A DNA stretch of 64,000 nt from Saturnia japonica (Eukaryota; Arthropoda; Insecta; Lepidoptera; Saturniidae): positions 11,860,001 through 11,924,000 of the forward strand of contig CM065326.1 of assembly GCA_033032175.1 (NCBI GenBank), written 5' to 3'. The stretch's first letter is position 1. Each line of letters opens with the position of its first letter. Below, piece after piece: positions 21,496 through 33,582 of the stretch. The notes beneath the pieces are model-generated. The model did not search any database. It was not told the DNA's origin and was given only the letters and a program-made list of their open reading frames with translations. The position numbers were made by a program, and so were the translations under genes.

Positions 21496-22800
21496 CTTAG
21501 TCTGGCCATAAATACTATTACAATTAAAAAAAACATAATGCTATATTTGAATTTGGAATCTGTTATTCTTATATGAATATTCATTGCTTTTCTCATTTTC
21601 GCGCCAATCGATATTAAATATTTTTGTGATATTAAAATGGAGTGGGGTGATAAAGAGAACCGAATTGCTGAGATAGCACTACACAAAGTAGGTAGGGAGC
21701 CAAATGGAATTTTTGAAACTCTACATCCTCTTTGTATTAGTCGAATGTTTGTATACCGGGCTATTGATAGGTACAGTGAAACCTCCTCTGCTTGTGACAG
21801 AAAAAGATCTGGCCTTACACGTAGTATTCGTACAAAAAAGGCGATCAAATCAGTGAAGGAAAGAATTCGAAGAAATCCTATCCGAAAGCAAAAGATTTTG
21901 TCTCGGGAAATGAATATAGCACCTAGAACCATGTCACGTATTTTAAACGATGACGTAGGACTTGCAGCGTATAATAGATGCACTGGTCATTATTTAACTA
22001 ATAATTTAAAAATAAATAGGGTGGTAAAATCAAAAAACTTCTTAAGCTGTACGCAAAGGGAGGTCATAGAAAAATGGTATTTACTGACGAGAAAATTTGT
22101 ACTATTGAGCAATGTTTTAACAAGCAGAATGACCGAGTTTATGCTCGAAGCTCTATAGAAGCTTCCCAATTAGTCAGCAAAGTACAACGTGGGCATTATC
22201 CGACTTTAGTGATGGTTTGGTGGGGTGTTAGCTATCAAGGAGTGACTGAGCCATATTTTTGTGATAAAGGTATCAAAACATCGGCACAAGTATTTTAAGA
22301 TACGATCCTTGAGAAGATGGTTAAGTCTCTTAACAACACCATTTTCCATAACCAAGAATAGTCCTTTCAGCAAGACTCAGCACCGGGTCATAAAGCTCAA
22401 TCCACTCAAGCGTGGTTGGAAACAAACGTTTCGGACTTCATCAGAGCTGAAGAGTGGCCGTCATCTAGTCCCGTTCTTAATCCGCTGGATTATGATTTAT
22501 GGTCAGTTTTAAAGAGTATGGCATGCTCTAAACGCCATGATAATTTGGAGTCCCTAAAACAATCCATAAAATTGCCAGTGAAGAGTTTCCCCACGGAGAA
22601 ACTGCGTGTTTCCATTGATAACTGGCCTCAACGTTTAAAGGACTGTATTAAAGCCTATGGCGATCATTTTGAATGAGCTGCATATATTTTTATAGTTATT
22701 ATATTAATCTATAAACTAACACACATTACAGTAATAAATGATTTATGCAATAAGAAAAAAAAAGGTTTTTCCTTGTAACAATATTTATGGCAAGACTAAG
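21496..22800 (+). mobile_element. DD37D mariner-like (maT/mori-type) element, 1305 bp
   Basis: Termini are CTTAGTCTGGCCATAAATAC (left) and, reversed, CTTAGTCTTGCCATAAATAT, matching over about 28 bp. TA flanks both sides (21494-21495 and 22801-22802). It contains one broken plus-strand transposase. Confidence 0.9.
21637..22676 (+). pseudogene. DD37D mariner-like transposase, broken
   Basis: It starts MEWGDKENRIAEIALHKVG. The N-terminal HTH is followed by KERIRRNPIRKQKILSREMN. A frame change near 22060 leads to VFTDEKICTIEQ (first Asp). After two in-frame stops (22296-22298 and near 22361), FQQDSAPGHKAQ (second Asp) and WPSSSPVLNPLDYDLWS (third Asp) follow. There are 37 residues between the last two. 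It ends at TGA 22674-22676. Confidence 0.9.
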
Positions 22801-22802
22801 TA

Positions 22803-23189
22803 TTTGACATGTGTTATAGGTACATGATGCAATCCTCTTAGGTTGAACGAAGTATAAATTGATTTAATTCTTCCTTCAGTTTGTTTTATTTATAGCTCCA
22901 ATGCATTCATAAATATTTGGAAAATTTACATTATTAATGTATTTCGTAACTTTTAATTGATTTTAATGGTAAAAGTGAATAAGCCTTTAATAATCCCTAT
23001 GTAGGAATATTTAGAATGCACTTCCGCTTTTAAATTCAGTTATTGGGTGGTACATATGAGAGAAGTTAATTTTTATTAGTAACTTTTTTATTGTGTTAAA
23101 TGAACCGAAATTATAGTTTTATATTTTATAGGATGGAGTTCGTTATTTATAAAAAAACACAATAATATTAAAACTTTTTTTATAGATCG
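22803..23189. other. AT-rich sequence before the piggyBac ORF
   Basis: No motif is recognised apart from TTTTTTTATAG just before ATCG-ATG at 23190, which looks like a 3' splice site. I found no TTAA-flanked piggyBac terminus here. Confidence 0.4.
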
Positions 23190-25133
23190 ATGGTATTTGA
23201 TGCTGCTAAAGAGCAAGTAGATACAGCAGTCATAGACCGGCAGTCCTGTCGGGGTCAGTCTCGTTTGAAAAAACCCATTCGAGGTAGAAACAGGGGCCGA
23301 GGAGTTCATGCTGATATAGATCCAGTGAATAGTAATGACGAGTGTCGACAAGGCGAGCGAGGAGTGGTCGAATTATATTTGACTGATGAAGACATTCCGC
23401 TAAAACTATTAGAACAATGTGAGTCGGATGATTCCCGTAATGCCAAGACTGTGAAAGAAAGACGTAACGTCAGTGTGGGTGAGGATGGCATTGAGAGCAA
23501 GCATGAAAGTAAGGAAATCTTCATAGCGGATGTATTGTTTGGCGGAGATAAGTCTGCCTTAGATTTTCGTTGGTCACCTATGTCTTCCTTTAAAGGTAAA
23601 CAGGAAGTTTTCCAACCAGATAACCTTCCGGGGCCTCGCCAACCAACGACATGTTGCTATGAAGCATTTAGACAGTTCTGGGATGACGATATATTAGAGC
23701 ATATTGTGAGAGAAACAAATCGATATGTCTCACAATCGTCATCGTCTTCACGTGAGCAAGTGAACACCAACAAACATGAAATTTTGATCCTTTTCGCTTT
23801 CTGGATGATGCTTGGAACCATTAAAATGCCCACAATAAGTTCGTGTTTTTCTCAAGATGAACTTTTGACTTCAGATATTTTCCGAAAGCTATTCACACGC
23901 AAGCGTTACTGGCTGTTAAATCGAGCCCTTCACCTTGTCGACAATGCGATGCGTAAACCCGACTCAACAAAATTGTTCTGTCTTGGCCCAGTGGTAGACC
24001 ACCTAAACAAAAAGTTTAAAGAAGCCTATACTCTGAGCCAAGATATTGCAATAGATGAGTCCTTGACATTATGGAAAGGTTCTTTGTCTTTCAAGCAATT
24101 TATCAAATCGAAATCGGCCCGACAAGGAATTAAAACCTACGAACTTTGTGAATCAGCCACAGGCTACCTTTGGTCATTCATAATTTACTTGGGGAAAGAC
24201 CGTACCACCTCGTCTAATACGTTGCCTAAAAGTATGGAAACTGTTGTTCAACTCATAAAACCCCTTCTCAATAAAGGACACAGGTTATTTTTGGATAATT
24301 GGTACAATTCACCATTACTTGCGCGCTTTCTCAAACGTAACAAAACGGATTGTGTTGGTACTATAAGGAAAAATCGGCAAGATGTTCCTCATTTGATTAA
24401 ACTGGCGACAATTCCAGAGGGCACGTGTGTCGCTCGACATTCCGGCGATGTGGTAATAATGGCGTATCAGGACAAAAGGACCGTCTATACCATATCCACG
24501 TGCCACAGTACAGATTCCGTTCCTATCAATGCCAACTCCAGTAGAACATCGCGTTTTAAGCCCAAAGTGATTGTGGATTATAATAAGTGTATGGGAGGAG
24601 TAGATAGAAAGGATCAATTATTAGAGCCATATTTGTTGGAAAGGAAAAAGTGCCTGAAATGGTATAGGAAATATTTTAAAAGACTGTTAAATATTTCTGT
24701 ATTAAACAGCCGGATCCTTGTCGGTAAGTCGGGAAACTGTAAAATGGAAAACCAATTACCATTCCGGCTAAAATTAGTTGAAAAAATAATCGCAAATCAT
24801 TTAGATCATGTGCCAAAGCCTCGATTACCCAATGCATCCGTGCCTCCGCCATGTCGTTACTCCGTGAATCGACCAAACGATATTTTTAAATCCAACAGAA
24901 AACTAAAACTACCACAATTTCGCTTCAAAGGTTCACATTTTATTATTCATATGTCTAACGTTAACAAAGGACAAGTACATAAAGATGCGAAAACACGTAA
25001 AGGTAATATTAGGAAATACTGTGAGTGGTGTAAGATTCAGAAGAAATACGCTCAAACATTGTGGAAGTGTGAACAGTGTAATGTCCCACTCTGTTTGAAA
25101 GATTGTTTCAAGGCTTATCACATTTGTGAATGA
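23190..25133 (+). CDS. PiggyBac-type transposase, intact 647 aa
   Basis: A full uninterrupted frame. The N-terminal 150 residues are variable and acidic. The DDE_Tnp_1_7 domain begins near ATTCCYEAF-type sequence (TTCCYEAFRQFWDDDILEHIV). Catalytic Asps by alignment to known piggyBac motifs are D289 (DIAIDESLTLWKG), D369 (RLFLDNWYNSP) and D472/D475 (MGGVDRKDQ). A C-terminal cysteine-rich zinc domain is present (CEWC...CEQC...CLKDC...HIC, about residues 610-645). It would cut and paste at TTAA. I saw no terminal inverted repeats or TTAA ends nearby, so it could be an immobilised or domesticated copy. An upstream exon is possible because an acceptor-like TTTTTATAG precedes the ATG. Confidence 0.93.
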   Translation: MVFDAAKEQVDTAVIDRQSCRGQSRLKKPIRGRNRGRGVHADIDPVNSNDECRQGERGVVELYLTDEDIPLKLLEQCESDDSRNAKTVKERRNVSVGEDGIESKHESKEIFIADVLFGGDKSALDFRWSPMSSFKGKQEVFQPDNLPGPRQPTTCCYEAFRQFWDDDILEHIVRETNRYVSQSSSSSREQVNTNKHEILILFAFWMMLGTIKMPTISSCFSQDELLTSDIFRKLFTRKRYWLLNRALHLVDNAMRKPDSTKLFCLGPVVDHLNKKFKEAYTLSQDIAIDESLTLWKGSLSFKQFIKSKSARQGIKTYELCESATGYLWSFIIYLGKDRTTSSNTLPKSMETVVQLIKPLLNKGHRLFLDNWYNSPLLARFLKRNKTDCVGTIRKNRQDVPHLIKLATIPEGTCVARHSGDVVIMAYQDKRTVYTISTCHSTDSVPINANSSRTSRFKPKVIVDYNKCMGGVDRKDQLLEPYLLERKKCLKWYRKYFKRLLNISVLNSRILVGKSGNCKMENQLPFRLKLVEKIIANHLDHVPKPRLPNASVPPPCRYSVNRPNDIFKSNRKLKLPQFRFKGSHFIIHMSNVNKGQVHKDAKTRKGNIRKYCEWCKIQKKYAQTLWKCEQCNVPLCLKDCFKAYHICE

Positions 25134-25261
25134 TTTATTTACCGGGTCGATAGTAGTGGCTCCGGATTGAAATAACTGCTGAACCGATTTATGATTTGAT
25201 TTACTCCATTCAAGCTGAAAGCAGAAGAACCAAACTCACCCACATAGCCCTAATAATATAA

Positions 25262-25490
25262 TTAAGTGGCAGTAGCCGGGCCACGTAGCTGGTAGAATGG
25301 ATGGTCGATGGGGCCAAAGAGTTCTCGAGTGGCGGCCGTGTACCGGAAGACGCAACGTGGGAGACCCGCCACAAGCTGAGTGGCGACCTGGTAAAGGTTG
25401 CGGGAAATCGCTGGACGCTGGCAGCATAGGACCGGTAATTATGGCGATCTTTGAGAGAGGCCTATGTCCAGGAGTGGACGTTTTTACTAC
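25262..25490 (+). mobile_element. 3' fragment of an RTE-type LINE
   Basis: The stretch resembles RTE/BovB ORF C-termini of moths: MDGRWGQRVLEWRPCTGRR, then frame-shifted text ending RGLCPGVDV. This matches in kind the tail of the RTE element at 44.9 kb (QWAGHISRY...RRWADDI). It is only about 230 bp and disrupted. Confidence 0.7.
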
Positions 25491-25917
25491 GTCGTTACTC
25501 TCAGCTGTGCTACGATTTCTGTCAAAATTTGTTACGATTAAGACATTGTTCTGATTTCATTTAAATGAAACAGCATTTAGAAATATAACACATAAAATAT
25601 TTTTATACTAAATATAAACTAGAATTTATTTTACTAACGTATTTTAGGAAATAAGTAAAAAATCCTTTTTTTTAGTAAAGAAAGTACAAATGGGTATTTA
25701 AGTATAAGTGGGTTCTGTTCCACACTAAGGTGGCTGGTTTATTTGGGAACATAAAATAAATGTAAAAATTATAGATTTTCTTTTTATTATGCACTTTTAT
25801 AGAGAGCACGTCCGAGTACAATCCAATCTGTCACTTGACTTTACGTAATACATTTTACCACAGATACTAATATATTAACATAGATAATAATAAGATGTTT
25901 TGACTTTTGTCATAAAC
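25491..25917. other. AT-rich gap without recognised gene
   Basis: It lies between the RTE fragment and the errantivirus. The 4-bp AGGT at 25918-25921 is the target duplication of the latter. Confidence 0.4.
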
Positions 25918-25921
25918 AGGT

Positions 25922-26147
25922 AGTTATAGAATCACCCTCTATGAATATCGCTACTCAGCAGTCTGTATTCTAGAGAAGCCAGACGCAACGTTGCAGTAAA
26001 CTGATCCTGTAAGGCGCGTCTGGTGTTTGCTTCGTAGTTTTAAGAGTATTTTTAAGTGAGTCTTAAGACATGTATGGTCGCGAATAAACGCTTCTCAAAA
26101 AATTAAAATCTTTTTTTTAAAGTCCTCCGCTCGCGCACGACTTGACT
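25922..26147 (+). repeat. 5' LTR of the errantivirus
   Basis: 226 bp, AGTTATAG...CTTGACT, identical to 33531-33756. It contains an AATAAA near position 165 of the LTR. Confidence 0.96.
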
Positions 26148-26164
26148 GGCGCAGCCGGTAGGAT
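26147..26164 (+). promoter_or_regulatory. Primer-binding site
   Basis: TGGCGCAGCCGGTAGGAT starts at the last base of the 5' LTR. It resembles the tRNA-Ser type site of insect errantiviruses such as 17.6 and 297, as I recall them. Confidence 0.75.
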
Positions 26165-26710
26165 TTCCGCGTCGTGAAAAGTATTTAAAATTAGTACCGC
26201 GACGAACGTTTCCACGCGTTTTAATCGGGAATCCTCGAACCAAATAAATTTGTCAAAGATCATCACAGCAGCTGGAGGACACGTCTAAGACTCATCGAGG
26301 GACATGGGCAGTTTGTGAGTAGACTCAACTTGCTATTCCTTTCTATATATCCCAATCCTTTTCGAAAAATAGTTATAGGTGTCTGGAATAATTCGAGTGT
26401 ATTTCTAAAATTCGAAAAACTCACTTATGAATTTTCTTTAGACATTAGTTATAAGTAATAAATTAAAATATACAATATAAAAAGGAAAAATTGCAGTAAC
26501 AAATATAATTTCTCAAATTTATTATTTTAGTTATATTGTTGTATTAGGAATAAAATCTTTTCACTATATTTAAAATAGGAATTTACATTTCGTGTCTTTT
26601 ATATTTTTGTGTGTCTTGTATTTTATTGGTTTTTATTATATTCTGTGTGTGACTCATTTTTGGTGTGTGTATTTTATTTTTGTCGTATTTTGTGTTAGTG
26701 TGTATCAAAA

Positions 26711-27469
26711 ATGGCAACCATTAGAATAATCCCAAACGAAATGATGAAACTGATACCGCAGTTCAACGGGGATAAACGCCATCTAAATTTATTTTTAAGG
26801 AAATGTGAATTTGTAATTAATAAATATAAAGGGTGTCAGGAACAAAACTTGTATGTGATGCACGCATTAACAAGTAGGTTAGTTGATGACGCAGCAGCCT
26901 TACTAAGTGAAAGGGAAGACATCGAGACTTGGGCTGAACTTAAAGACTTATTAACTCAACACTTTGGTGATCCTAGGAGTGAAGAGTGCATTGCGATAGA
27001 GTTAGAAAATGTAAAGATAAAACACGGTGAAAATTATACAGATTTTTGTAATCGTATACAATCAATTAGAGCAGTATTAATATCAAAAGTAAATCAGTTA
27101 ACAAACACAGAAATTAAAAATGCAAAGATCATTATTTATAATAATATGTCACTTAACGTTTTCTTGTACAACTTACCGGAACATTTGATAAGAACAGTTA
27201 GATTGAAATCGCCAGAAACGTTAGAAAAGGCTTTAGAGTTTGTATTGGAAGAAGTGAACTTTTACGAACAATATAATACTAAAATAAATTATGCAGGCAA
27301 CAAACAGGTACGTCATTACAAGCGAAGTTCAATACCCTGCATTTACAGAGTAATCTCTCTGGCATACCCCGGGAGGTACAGGGTTCAATTCAATCCAGTG
27401 GTTTTAGGCCAATATTGCAACCCTCTAATCCACCCCAATTTAAATTCGGTGTTCCGGGTAGTCAAGTAA
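26711..27469 (+). pseudogene. Errantivirus gag, frame broken near its C-terminus
   Basis: It starts MATIRIIPNEMMKLIPQFNG at 26711. The region around NGDKRHLNLFLRKCEFVI and WAELKDLLTQHFGDPRSEECI is the usual retrotransposon gag capsid part. No zinc knuckle is seen, as is common in errantiviruses. Near 27315-27330 the coding text leaves this frame and continues in the frame that leads to the Gln/Gly/Tyr-rich segment, so an indel has occurred there. Confidence 0.85.
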
Positions 27470-28314
27470 AATTACCGCAAACCTTTGGTTCGCAGCCGCA
27501 GTTCGGATATAAACCTCAGTTCGGATATAAGCCTCAGTTGGGGTATACACCCCAATTCGGACATAAACCTCAGTTCGGATATAAGCCTCAGTTAGGTTAT
27601 ACACCGCAATTCGGATATAAGCCACAGTTAAGCCCTCAGCAATTTGGTATGCAACAAAAATTCATGCAACCAACACAATTCGGTTCAATGCCTAGACAGC
27701 AGTTTGGATACCGTCCACAAATTAACCAAGGTCAGTTAGGGTATAGGCCTCCCCAACCAACAAATGCTTTAGAAAATACCGACGTCACTATGCGTACTGC
27801 ACCACCGTTAAAACATCAAGGTCAGGGACCACCCCAAGGCTTTCGCCTTAATGAGTTGGAATTAGGCGAAGTCGGTCACTATTACTATTACGATAATAAT
27901 GACTACTACGATCAGGAATATTGGCCACAGGAAAATAACGATTATTATGAAGAATTCGAAAATGAGAATCAAACTAAAACGACTGATGACGAAAGTAAGA
28001 AAGTGAAAGACGAGAGTGTAAGTGAAGAAATTCAAAATTTTCGAATAGAAGATTACACAAACAAACCCGAAATAGTAAATCTAAATTGTGATGTTAAATT
28101 GAAGTTACCGTACATTCACATACCAGAAATTGACGCGAAATTTATGATCGATACCGGTAGTATGCGATCATTCATGAGTCCGCGTAAAGCTCATAACTTC
28201 TATAGGTCCTATGCAAGTACACAACCATTCACCGTTATTAGCACACATGCATCTAGCAACCATAATGAAGTAGTCTATATTCCACTCATGCCATCATTCA
28301 AAAACGATAGCTAA
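27415..28314 (+). pseudogene. Gag C-terminal repeat region and protease
   Basis: It starts inside the overlapping frame, with no true ATG. A run of FGYKPQ/LGYTPQ heptad-like repeats occupies 27490-27640, followed by an acidic Asn/Asp/Tyr/Glu stretch. The aspartic protease appears at about 28140 (AKFMIDTGSMRSFMSP). The frame ends at TAA 28312-28314, yet resumes in the same frame directly after it, so the stop is a nonsense change within pol rather than a domain end. Confidence 0.85.
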
Positions 28315-29463
28315 CATAAATTTTATGTGTACGATATTGATGACAAATATGATGGGTTAATAGGCAATGATCTTTTAATACAGTTAGAAGCTGTTATAGA
28401 CTTAAAACACTCAAAACTCGTAACGAAAACTACTACGATTCCGATAGTTAACGAAAGTAATCATCTAATCATACTAGACCCGCGAACAGAACAACGTGTA
28501 AAGTTACCGACAGACCAATTTTCAGGAGAAGCTATTTTAAATTTTACAAAATTTTGCGATGGAGTTAGAATGCCATCAGCAATTGTACAATGTCACAATG
28601 GTTATGCCACTACGGTTATACAAAACACATTAGACAAACCAATGGCTTTAACAATTACGAAACCTTTTAAGGTAACTGAATATGTAGGTAGTACTGAAAG
28701 GGTTAACTGTCACGACGTAGACATGATAGACGTGGAAGTCGACATAATATTAGACGAAAATTTAAAGAGACTCCGACTTGAACACATGAACGAAGAAGAA
28801 AAGACATGTATTTCAAAATTATGCAAGGAATATAAAGATATATTTTATTCCGAAAAGCTACCCTTGACATTTGTTAATGAAGTTAAACATCACATCAGAA
28901 CCCGCAACGAAGACCCCATTTTCATTCGACCCTATAGACAACCCCAAGTAATTAACGATGAAATCAATAGACAAGTAGAAAAATTGTTAGAAAATAATAT
29001 TGTAACCCCATCTCACTCACCATGGAGTGCACCCGTTCACTTGGTGCCTAAGAAATTAGATGCTAGCAATGAAAAAAAATATAGATTAGTAGTAGATTAC
29101 AGAAAACTCAACGAAATCACGATAGACGATAAATATCCCTTACCAAATATTACAGACTTATTTGATAAATTAGGACGTAGCTGTTATTTTTCTACCCTTG
29201 ATTTGGCAAGTGGCTACCATCAGATAGAGGTATCAGAAGAGGATAGACAGAAAACGGCGTTTAGTACGAGCTCAGGACATTACGAATTTACACGTATGCC
29301 ATTTGGTTTAAAAACAGCACCGGCTACTTTTCAAAGAACTATTGATAAAGTTTTGCGAGGACTACAGGGAATACACTGCTTAGTATATCTAGATGATATA
29401 ATAATATATTCCTCTAGTTTACAAGATCATATAGCTAAATTAAGAACCGTTTTTGACAGATAA
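28315..29463 (+). pseudogene. Errantivirus protease end and reverse transcriptase
   Basis: DGLIGNDLL ends the protease. RT motifs are present in order: IRPYRQPQ, PWSAPVHLVPKK, RLVVDYRKLNEITI, FSTLDLASGYHQI (motif A), FTRMPFGLKTAPATFQR (motif B) and CLVYLDDIIIYSS (catalytic YLDD). TAA at 29461-29463 replaces a codon just after the palm, and the same frame continues beyond it. Confidence 0.93.
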
Positions 29464-30768
29464 AGAAAAACTAATTTAAAGGTACAACTGGATAAGTCCG
29501 AATTTCTAAGAAAAGAAGTCCTGTACTTAGGACATACTATCACTAGTAAAGGATTAAAGCCTAATAATGATAAGATTAAAGCAGTTTTAAATTACCCTTT
29601 ACCTCGTACTACAACAGAAATTAAAAGTTTCTTAGGGTTAATAGGCTACTACAGACGATTTATTAAAGATTTTGCTAAAATTACCCTACCAATGACAGCT
29701 CGATTAAAAAAGAAACGAAGTATGCCTTTAGATGATCAGAAATATATAACAGCCTTTCAAAAATGTAAGGAATTACTTGTTAACGCCCCTATACTAAAAT
29801 ACCCAGACCCAGATAAGCCGTTTATTCTCACGACAGATGCTTCAGATTTTGCTCTAGGAGCCGTGCTTTCACAAGGCACAATAGGCCAAGATAAACCTGT
29901 AGCTTACGCAAGTCGAACCCTTAATGACGCTGAAACCCGCTATAGCGTCACTGAAAAGGAACTACTTGCAATAGTTTGGGCAGTGAAACCTTTCCGCCCA
30001 TATCTGTATGGTAAGAAATTTGTAATCGTTACCGACCATAAGCCTCTCGCTTGGCTTAATAGTCTCAAAGAAACTAACAGTAAACTTACACGCTGGCGGC
30101 TACGCTTACAAGAATATGATTTTGATATAGTACATAGAAATGGTAAGCAAAATGCAAACGCAGATGCGTTATCGCGTATTAAAATAAATGCAATAGGTGA
30201 CGGTAAGCCTGAAGATGATATTTCAATGATAGTTAATATTGACGAAAAGGAAAGGAAATTACAGGAATACTTGAAGGAAGTAACTGAAAACATTGCCGCA
30301 ATAGCGAGACGTCGAACTACGGACGACTCTAAAACAATAACAATCTCTGATTCTGAGAGAACCGCTACAGCTAGCCCCATATCTATACCAGATACAATCA
30401 TAGTTGAAGAACCCCGTGAATATTTGGTCAGATCCGAAACTGATTCTACTCATACAGTACATTCCGCACGCGACATGGAATTTAATGGTATCCCAATCTT
30501 ACATGAAGCAATTGATACAAAACCCAATCAAATATTAGTTTTCAACTGGTATCGTAACGAATTTCAGGTTAAAGATCTATCCCGTAATAATCAGAAAGTA
30601 CTAGAAGTCTTTCTTCCGATTGGAAATTTAGACATTATAAAAGAGTTCCTTAAGAAATATATTAAACCCAAAATTAAATATTTTATCTATTTTGAAAACC
30701 CCGAACACAGGAGAGAATTTAGCATTGTTATATTGGAATTATTCAAAAAAGGTTATGTTAATTTTTAA
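29464..30768 (+). pseudogene. RT thumb and RNase H
   Basis: Same frame as the RT. VLYLGHTI and FLGLIGYYRRFI form the thumb/connection. RNase H motifs are TTDASDFALGAVLSQ, TEKELLAIVWA, VTDHKPLAWL and NADALSRI. It ends at TAA 30766-30768, after which integrase continues in the same frame. Confidence 0.93.
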
Positions 30769-31881
30769 GAATGTACGGAACGCGTGATTTATGTAGAGGA
30801 TGAGGAAGAACAAAAGATAATTATTACAAAATTACACGAAGGGAAAACTTGCCATCGAGGAATTACGGAAACCATTAAAAGAATACGACTGAATTATTAT
30901 TGGCCAAATATGGATGAAATAGTATCCGCAATCATTAACTCCTGTGAAAAGTGTAAAACTGCTAAGTACGATCGAAAGCCTATCAAACCGTTGCTACAAC
31001 TTACACAAACCCAAAATGCACCATTCCAGGAAGTTTTCATCGATATATTCACAATAGAATCAACACACTATCTTACTCTAATCGATGCCTTCAGTAAGCT
31101 AGGGCAAGCAATTCAAGTGCCATCGCGTTCCACACCAGAAGTAGTTAGGGCATTGATTACTTACTTTTCTTTTTACGGTATACCACAGAAAATTAGTTGC
31201 GACCCTGGTACAGAATTTAATAATGAGCTATTAAAAGAATTAACAGACTTATATAAAATAAAATTGCACATAGGAACGCCAAATAACCCCAACTCGATGG
31301 GATTAATTGAACGGTTTCATTCCACAATAATAGAGATCTATAGACTTGCTAAATACGAACGAAAATATACTGACGCAGTAAACTTCATGACATATTCCGT
31401 TATGGCTTATAACAATACTATTCATAGTACAACGGATCTTTCACCATTCGAAGTAGTATTTGGACATACCGAGTTAAACTCTACATTTGATATAAATTTT
31501 GATAAATTTTACAAACAACAATTAATTAAAGACCATAAGAAACGAACGCAGGTTTTATATAAATTCCTTACTGAAAAGACGGGAAATAATAAGGTTAAAG
31601 TTAGGGAAAAGCGAGGAGGTGAAGAACAACCACAATTAAAATTAGGAGACATCATTTTCTCTAAGGTCACAAATAAAAGGCAGTCTAAAGATAAACCTAA
31701 ATTTCACAAAGCTTTGGTTACTGGTCCTATTTCGCGTAACGTTATCCCTGTTAAAATTAAAGATAGAGACACAAAAGTTCCATTAAAAAACGTTAAACGC
31801 CCTTCACAGGCACCTCCGCGTCCTTCTGGCAGTAGCCATGCTGACGCAACTCCAGGCCCTTCAACTTCAGGATTTGAATAA
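30769..31881 (+). pseudogene. Errantivirus integrase
   Basis: The N-terminal HHCC module is H...HRGITETIKRIRLNYYWPNM...CEKCK. The catalytic core has FIDIFTIESTHYLTLIDAFSK (first Asp), SCDPGTEFNNELL (second Asp) and NSMGLIERFHSTI (Glu). A basic C-terminal part (KLGDIIFSKVTNKRQ) and a Pro/Ser-rich tail end at TGA 31879-31881, overlapping the env start. The first in-frame ATG is at none of the domain borders, so it belongs to Pol. Confidence 0.92.
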
Positions 31882-33582
31882 GAACCTCGGAATTTTGCCC
31901 GTGAGAAATGGTGTCGCTGTAATCAATACAGATAAATGGATCGTAGCAAGGGTATTGGATTTTAAACCTATACAGGACGATTTAAAGTTTAATATAGCGC
32001 GTCTTTTTGAATTAGATAAGATAGTTAAAAATTATTTTCATGAAACCTTTACAAGTAACTTTAAAGATGTTAGAAAGCAAGTCGAATATATAAAAATATT
32101 AGCCATAAATAAATTTGAACAAATAACACCGTCGATTAGAATTAGGCGTGGACTATTAAATCCATTAGGTTCAATAATTAAAATCATTACTGGAAATCTC
32201 GATCACGAGGATGCTATCAAATATGAGAAGTTAATTAGCGAAGTTCAGTCTGGTCAAAAATCTACCAATAGGAAACTAAGTATAGTTGCAGAAGCAATAG
32301 AGGTGTTAACAAATTCTACATTTGCAATTAACAATAACATCATTCAACTTAATAAAGAAATTGCGGTAACATCTAAAAATATAAGCGACAAACTAAGAAA
32401 AGAACATTTTGAAATTCAGATTATAAGTACATATAATTTACTAATTCACAACTTTCAGGCGATTCATATTAAGTTGAATGAGATTGAAACTAACTTTGCT
32501 TTAAGTAGATTAGGAATTTTACATCAGTCTATCATAGAGTCTAATAAGTTGTTACGTGTTCTGCAGGAAATAAATAAGTTTGAGAAATTAGTATATACAC
32601 CTACTTCAGAGAATTTAATTTACACTTACTTCAGAGAATTTAATTAAGATAGAACAAACCATAACTTTAAAAGCCTATGTTAAAGCAAATCGAATCACTT
32701 ATCTTTTAGAAATACCTCTAATTGGGAAGGATACTTATAGCTATTATATATTAATTCCATTACCTGTGCTATCCCGTAATTCCACAGTCATAATTCTACC
32801 CAAATACCCCTACTTGCTAGCAAAAGGGTTGAAGATCAAACTGCTCACTCACGCTTGTAAAGAAATTGACGAGTCCAGCTTTCTATGCCTCGACGAGGAA
32901 ATGATCCAGTACACCTATGACGCTTGCGTTGTTGAGTTGATGACGTACGCCGACAATGTGACGTCATGCAGCCAGATTCCAGTTAACATCGAGCCAGTTA
33001 AGGTCCAGTTGAAGTACTTGTACCAGTATTTGTATTATACCAGTGTATTATACCAGTACTTGTACAAGTACCAGAACTTGTATCGACGAAATATTTCGTC
33101 TTAAGGTTAAGGGTACTTACATACTCACCCTGGATGACCCTTGTGAAGTAAAAATTCATAACATAACGCTGAAAATACATCTGAAAGACAATGAAAATAT
33201 AACATACAACAAACTCCCAATTGTAAACTTGCCAAATATACACTTACCTGCTGAAAGGGAATCCTCCAGTCCATTGAACCTGGAAGGTGTCGATCTCATG
33301 GATTTAAAGTACCTATCATTCGCCCTCAAGAAAAGTTTCAGTGCTAGTGAAAATAGTGAAATCCAAAAGGCAATTATTGAAGTGAAAAGTGTTAGCGTTT
33401 GGACTCTTATATTATATGTACTCATTTTTGTAATAATCTGTAAACTAGTTCATAAGTACCGTGTTAAATTGTTTAAACTATGTATTCGAAGTTCTCATAC
33501 TCAGGATAACTTCGAACTTAAGGAGGGAGGAGTTATAGAATCACCCTCTATGAATATCGCTACTCAGCAGTCTGTATTCTAG
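31838..33582 (+). pseudogene. Errantivirus env (baculovirus F-like), frame broken twice
   Basis: It opens at 31838, overlapping pol by 44 bp. A dibasic RIRRG cleavage site near 32150 is followed by a hydrophobic stretch (LLNPLGSIIKIITG), the layout of an F-type fusion protein. Then come a long helical region, a Cys-containing ectodomain part and, near the end, a membrane anchor (WTLILYVLIFVIICKLVHKYR). A 25-bp tandem duplication at 32603-32645 shifts the frame. A second shift lies in repeated TACCAGTACTTG-like sequence at 33010-33080. The last frame runs through the polypurine tract and ends 52 bp inside the 3' LTR. No functional envelope can be made from this copy. Confidence 0.88.
33520..33530 (+). 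promoter_or_regulatory. Polypurine tract
   Basis: AAGGAGGGAGG lies directly before the 3' LTR at 33531. Confidence 0.88.
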
